Origin: Nitrososphaerota archaeon
GTDB taxonomy: Archaea > Thermoproteota > Nitrososphaeria > Nitrososphaerales > UBA183
Assembly: GCA_029785685.1 (NCBI GenBank)
Contig: JAFLZE010000035.1
Location: forward strand, 1-9,887
DNA: 9,887 nucleotides
Reading direction: 5' to 3'
Within the stretch, counting starts at the first letter, position 1. Every line of letters begins with the position of its first letter. Both the position numbers and the translations under genes were made by a program. Of the stretch, positions 7,081-9,887 are shown one piece after another. The notes beneath the pieces are model-generated. The model did not search any database. It worked only from the letters and a program-made list of their open reading frames with translations, and was not told the DNA's origin.

Positions 7081-8059
7081 TTGATTAGACACAGCACCAT
7101 CTTCGTGAGTAGCGGCGAGGCAAGCAATCAGTGTTTGTCAGCTAGGCACTGTTCGACAAAGGATTTTACTCAGAGCGGGGGCACCCATGCACCATTGGGA
7201 AGCCCATGCATTCACTATCTTCGGGCACTTTTTCGTCTCGTGACCCTCTACCCTGGGTCACTACTGTACTCTTTGAAGGGTCGTCGCGTGGTGTATGCGT
7301 CCATCATCGATGGAGTCAATAGATCCTATTCCAGGACCCTTCCGGCAGTCGCCAGAATGGGATTCACGATTCGCTTGGATCCGAACAACAGATTCCAGTC
7401 CGCTTGGCTCGCTTCAGGTGTGTGGGAGCCGGAAGTGACCTCAGTCATCCTGTCAATCATAGGGCGAGGAATGACCTTTGTTGACGTCGGGGCGAACAAT
7501 GGATATTACACGTTGCTGGCTGCCGAAAAGGTGGGTACAGAGGGACACGTCTATTCCTTCGAGCCCTTCCCTGGGAATTACGCCCGTCTCGCATCATCGG
7601 TGGCTGACAATCGCTTTGGAAATGTGACACTGATTGACCCCGCCGTGAGCCAAACTTTAGGATACATGAGGCTCTACAACCACCCCCGCAAACACAGACC
7701 ACTCTCTAGTCAGGAACTCGGGTCGAGGATATGCAACGGTGAAGACGGTCACCATTGATTCGTTGGGGCTGACCTTGATAGACATCCTAAAGATAGATGT
7801 CGAGGGCGCCGAGCCCTTGGTCCTTGTTGGAACCACTTCCATGATTAAGAGGAAGGTTGTGCGACATATAGTCTTTGAGTGGAACCCTTCACTGTGGAAG
7901 GAGTACTCAGAACTCGTGGAAGAGCTTGACAATGCATATGAGGTGTTTGAGTGTAGATATACCTCAATGAAGGTTCTCAGACATACCAGCCTCCGAAACG
8001 TGGTTAAATTTGGCCTACATGACGCCCACGACGTCTACTTGCGGCTGAAAGCGCCATGA
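7081..8059 (+). pseudogene. FkbM-family methyltransferase interrupted by a +1 frameshift
   Basis: FkbM methyltransferases use S-adenosylmethionine, commonly to O-methylate sugars in surface glycans. The first frame (7081-7758) gives FTIRLDPNN, then the SAM-binding motif FVDVGANNGYYTLLAAEKVG (133-152) and the acidic loop YSFEPFPGNYARL (158-170). It then loses sense near LSSQELGS and stops at 7758. The next frame (usable from 7670 to 8059) carries the second half: VKTVTIDSL, the FkbM hallmark ILKIDVEGAEPLVL, and IVFEWNPSLW. Dropping one base of the GGG at about 7720-7722 joins the halves as QELGRGYATVKTVTIDSL, which reads naturally and gives a protein of about 325 residues. It may be a sequencing error or a genuine recent lesion, since both halves look otherwise intact. 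The first frame begins at TTG 7081, 21 bases after the GT2 stop, without a ribosome site; GTG at 7105 is another option, so the N-terminus is uncertain. Confidence 0.8.
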
Positions 8060-8198
8060 GAAGAGATTTTGCACCTCGGTGGAAGGTGGTGCCCTGTTGA
8101 GCCCTAACGGTGAACGTGCTTGTTTCACACTCAACACTTCTCGCCCATTGGAGAGCGGCTCAGTAGTCTCAACTGAAGTCTGGGATAGGGTCTGAAGC

Positions 8199-8205
8199 AG
8201 GTGGG
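8199..8205 (+). promoter_or_regulatory. Possible Shine-Dalgarno site upstream of the SDR gene
   Basis: AGGTGGG lies six bases before an in-frame CTG at 8212 and 24 bases before the GTG at 8230. It is well placed for the CTG and too far for the GTG. It therefore suggests that translation may start at the CTG, which would restore the first strand of the nucleotide-binding fold. Confidence 0.35.
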
Positions 8206-8229
8206 TCGAGACTGAGAGAGCCTCTCATC

Positions 8230-9030
8230 GTGGTTACTGGAGCAGACGGCTTCATAGGATCGAACCTTGTCCAACTACTTGAGGAGACTTGTCGATGTCG
8301 GGTGAAGCGTTTAGACAGGCGCAAACATCATCTCATCTTGCCGGCGAGTCTTGCTCCCTTGCTCAACGGCGCTGACGTGGTGATTCACTTGGCCGGGAAG
8401 AACCGGGGGAGCAAACTTACATTATTCAGAGGCAACGCACTTGCTACTTTGGGACTACTCGAGGGCATCTCGAGCTACTGTCCTGGCACTAAGCTCATCT
8501 TCGCTTCCTCGATTTTGGTTTATTCTCCTGAGAGTTACTACGGTCTGACCAAGAGGATCGCCGAACAACTCATCAGGCAGTACTCGGGCATTTCGGTGAA
8601 CGGAGTAGTGTTGCGTCTCTCTAACGTGTATGGACCTCTGGGGAGGCCGCACTACAACTCAGTCATCGCAACTTTCGCCCACATGATCCGCGCACGTAGA
8701 GAATTCGTAGTCCATGGAAACGGCACGCAGACCCGAGACTACCTGTTCGTCCGTGACGCCGTAAATGCCATAATAAAGGCGATAGACTATGAGCCCAAGT
8801 CTGGCTTTGAGACATTCGACATCTGTTCGGGCAAAAAGACGTCGCTCAACACGATAGTCCACACGCTTGAAAGTGTGGTCGGTCACAAGGTCGCCTTCCG
8901 GTATGAAGGAAGGGAAGATACGGTGGGCTTGAAGGTACATCTTGACTGCGGTCGCGCGAGGAAGACATTGAAATGGCGGCCCGAGACCAGTCTCGGAGAA
9001 GGGCTGCGAACCGTAATGAGTGCGACTTAG
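8230..9030 (+). CDS. SDR sugar-nucleotide reductase/epimerase, likely the N-terminal half of a split CapF
   Basis: 266-residue extended-SDR protein. Seen: the NAD(P) site VTGADGFIGSNL (2-13), VIHLAGKNRG (51-60), the active-site serines in FASSILVYS (91-99), Y104 and K108 of YxxxK in YYGLTK, RLSNVYGPLGRPHYNSVIATFAHMIR (129-154), RDYLFVRDAVNAI (169-181), and a C-terminal 'GRARKTLKWRPETSLGEGL' segment. HLAG.NR and YNSVIATF recall CapF/FnlB, whose SDR domain reduces the 4-keto intermediate in UDP-L-FucNAc synthesis with NADPH. RDYLFVRDAV is more general to NDP-sugar epimerases of the GalE group, so that remains the alternative. The cupin that forms the other CapF domain follows after one base. 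GTG 8230 leaves the first beta strand about three residues short; the frame is open back to 8167, and CTG 8212 with a ribosome site at 8199-8205 would give REPLIVVTGADG. Confidence 0.82.
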   Translation: MVTGADGFIGSNLVQLLEETCRCRVKRLDRRKHHLILPASLAPLLNGADVVIHLAGKNRGSKLTLFRGNALATLGLLEGISSYCPGTKLIFASSILVYSPESYYGLTKRIAEQLIRQYSGISVNGVVLRLSNVYGPLGRPHYNSVIATFAHMIRARREFVVHGNGTQTRDYLFVRDAVNAIIKAIDYEPKSGFETFDICSGKKTSLNTIVHTLESVVGHKVAFRYEGREDTVGLKVHLDCGRARKTLKWRPETSLGEGLRTVMSAT

Positions 9031-9031
9031 C

Positions 9032-9421
9032 ATGGACCTGCGCGTCAGGAAGCTTAACGTGAAGAAAGATAACCGAGGATGGTTGGCAGAATTGTTACGA
9101 AGTGAGGATACCGGGGCGCATCAATTCGGCCAGATTATCGTCACCACGGCCAGGACAGGCCAGACGAAGGGCAACCATTACCATCTGAGGAAAAGGGAGT
9201 GGTACTGCATTGTGAAGGGCAAGGGGAAGTTGTCCGTGATGGACAGGAAGACGCGCGAGATCGCGGAGCTGGTGATGGGTGAGGACAACATGGTGACAGT
9301 AGAAATCCCAATCGGGACTCTTCACTGGATCACGAACACTAGTGAAGAGGAGATGGTGCTCATCGTATACACCGATGAACCCTTCAAGCCAGAAGACCCT
9401 GACACGTTCTTCGAAGACTGA
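9032..9421 (+). CDS. Single-domain cupin, likely the C-terminal half of a split CapF
   Basis: 129-residue cupin. RKLNVKKDNRGWLAELLRSE (6-25) leads into TKGNHYHLRKREWYCIVKGKGKL (45-67), then MVTVEIPIGTLHWITNTSEEEMVLIVYTDEPF (87-118) and the terminal EDPDTFFED. Likely metal ligands are H49, H51, E56 and H98. The spacing and the TKGNH.H and D.PDT.F motifs match the C-terminal cupin domain of staphylococcal CapF, which epimerises C3 of the 4-keto intermediate before reduction by the SDR domain. Here the two domains are separate genes: the SDR stop and this ATG are one base apart, so translation is probably coupled. GTG at 9020, overlapping the SDR gene, would add four residues and cannot be excluded. 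A sugar 3,4-ketoisomerase of the FdtA type is the main alternative and fits the motifs less well. Confidence 0.82.
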   Translation: MDLRVRKLNVKKDNRGWLAELLRSEDTGAHQFGQIIVTTARTGQTKGNHYHLRKREWYCIVKGKGKLSVMDRKTREIAELVMGEDNMVTVEIPIGTLHWITNTSEEEMVLIVYTDEPFKPEDPDTFFED

Positions 9422-9433
9422 AAACATATAGTA

Positions 9434-9482
9434 GTCGACAAGTACTGTGGCCTGATTCGCTCGGGCTCTCCAAATGTCGACA
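9434..9482 (+). repeat. Two copies of GTCGACA upstream of the capE-like promoter
   Basis: GTCGACA occurs at 9434-9440 and at 9476-9482, 42 bases apart start to start, or about four helical turns. Each contains the palindrome GTCGAC. Both lie just upstream of the TATA-like element at 9492. They could be operator half-sites or chance; nothing else in the sequence decides. Confidence 0.3.
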
Positions 9483-9491
9483 CGACTAACT

Positions 9492-9498
9492 CTTATGA
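9492..9498 (+). promoter_or_regulatory. TATA-box-like element of the capE-like gene
   Basis: CTTATGA, identical to the element before the aminotransferase, is centred 29 bases before the ATG at 9524. No ribosome site precedes that ATG. Together these indicate a leaderless transcript and a new transcription unit starting after the cupin gene. Confidence 0.55.
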
Positions 9499-9523
9499 AT
9501 GGTGTCCTCGACTGACAGGGCGG

Positions 9524-9887
9524 ATGGACAAGCCTGCGGCGCGGGCGATACAGGGCTCAAGCATCCTCATCACTGGAGGAACGGGCTCATTCGGAAACAC
9601 GGTTGTCAGTACGCTCCTACATTATGACCCGAAACGCATAGTGATATTCAGCCGTGATGAGAAGAAGCAGTTCGACATGAGGAACGCCTACAATGACACC
9701 CGCCTGAGGTTTGTGATAGGGGATGTCCGGGACTCAGGGAGCATCTGCAAGGTCATGGAGGGGGTAGACTACGTCTTTCACGCTGCGGCTCTCAAACAGG
9801 TTCCGTCCTGCGAATTTTTCCCCCTAGAAGCGGTCAAAACGAACATCCTGGGCGCTTCTAACGTGATTCAGGCTGCCATCCGGGAGG
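9524..9887 (+). CDS. capE: CapE/FnlA-type UDP-GlcNAc 4,6-dehydratase/5-epimerase, 3' end cut off by window edge
   Basis: First 121 codons, of about 340 usual. The enzyme acts on UDP-GlcNAc to give the 4-keto-6-deoxy-L-talo/L-arabino intermediate, the first step towards UDP-L-FucNAc. Seen: SILITGGTGSFGNTVVSTLL (13-32), the Rossmann NAD(P) site with the TGSFGN form of this family; RIVIFSRDEKKQFDMRNAY (38-56), where the basic residues after the second strand suit NADP; RFVIGDVRDSGSI (62-74); and VDYVFHAAALKQVPSCEFFPLEAVKTNILGASNV (81-114), the family signature. DEKKQ..MR and AAALKQVPSCEF.P.EAV.TN favour CapE/FnlA/WbjB; PseB/FlaA1-type dehydratases are the close alternative. The catalytic part lies beyond the edge. 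ATG 9524 is the only start: no ATG, GTG or TTG precedes it in frame. It has its own promoter after the split CapF pair. Confidence 0.9.
   Translation, partial: MDKPAARAIQGSSILITGGTGSFGNTVVSTLLHYDPKRIVIFSRDEKKQFDMRNAYNDTRLRFVIGDVRDSGSICKVMEGVDYVFHAAALKQVPSCEFFPLEAVKTNILGASNVIQAAIRE

Noticed and set aside
8060..8211. Possible small gene, promoter or RNA in the gap before the SDR gene.
   Set aside because: Stops break the frames, no TATA-like element at a sensible distance was seen, and the only feature is an imperfect GCACC/GGTGGTGC pairing and the AGGTGGG already listed.
1..9887. CRISPR arrays, tRNA or rRNA genes, intact insertion sequences.
   Set aside because: No regularly spaced repeats, no cloverleaf with a T-loop motif and no terminal inverted repeats were noticed by eye.

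Overview
The window looks archaeal and carries part of a cell-surface glycan locus: sugar-nucleotide enzymes at both ends and glycosyltransferases plus a methyltransferase in the middle. The archaeal reading rests on four observations. The same 7-base TATA-like element, CTTATGA, lies 28-29 bases upstream of two start codons, the geometry of leaderless archaeal transcripts. Internal genes instead have short Shine-Dalgarno sites. GTG and TTG starts and AGG/AGA arginine codons are common. The family-4 glycosyltransferase has the 'ES.W...P...HHL.E.L...GH' N-terminus I associate with archaeal members. I cannot place it to phylum.

Left, minus strand (1-1804): a PLP-dependent sugar aminotransferase of the perosamine synthase type, followed 54 bases later by GDP-mannose 4,6-dehydratase, which runs off the left edge. 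Together they would convert GDP-mannose to GDP-4-keto-6-deoxymannose and then to a GDP-4-amino-4,6-dideoxyhexose such as GDP-perosamine. Third positions here look more GC-rich than in the central block.

Divergent spacer (1805-2297): about 490 bases with the aminotransferase promoter, a decayed C-terminal piece of a DDE transposase (1972-2247), and the promoter region of the rightward genes.

Centre, plus strand (2298-8059): a tight run of GT4 glycosyltransferase, a large GT-C-like polytopic membrane protein, a small membrane-anchored protein that looks like the detached C-terminal domain of such an enzyme, a GT2 glycosyltransferase with membrane tail, and an FkbM-type methyltransferase broken by a +1 frameshift. 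The first three overlap by 8 and 4 bases, which suggests translational coupling.

Right, plus strand (about 8212-9887): an SDR protein, a one-domain cupin starting one base after it, and the first 121 codons of a CapE/FnlA-type UDP-GlcNAc 4,6-dehydratase/5-epimerase with its own promoter. The SDR and cupin together match the two halves of bacterial CapF/FnlB, normally one protein, so this block looks like the start of a UDP-N-acetyl-L-fucosamine pathway with CapF split in two. A CapG/FnlC-type 2-epimerase would be expected beyond the right edge.

Overall, the end blocks appear to supply two unusual deoxy-amino sugars and the central block assembles and decorates the glycan. The sugar identities are inferred from family membership only.
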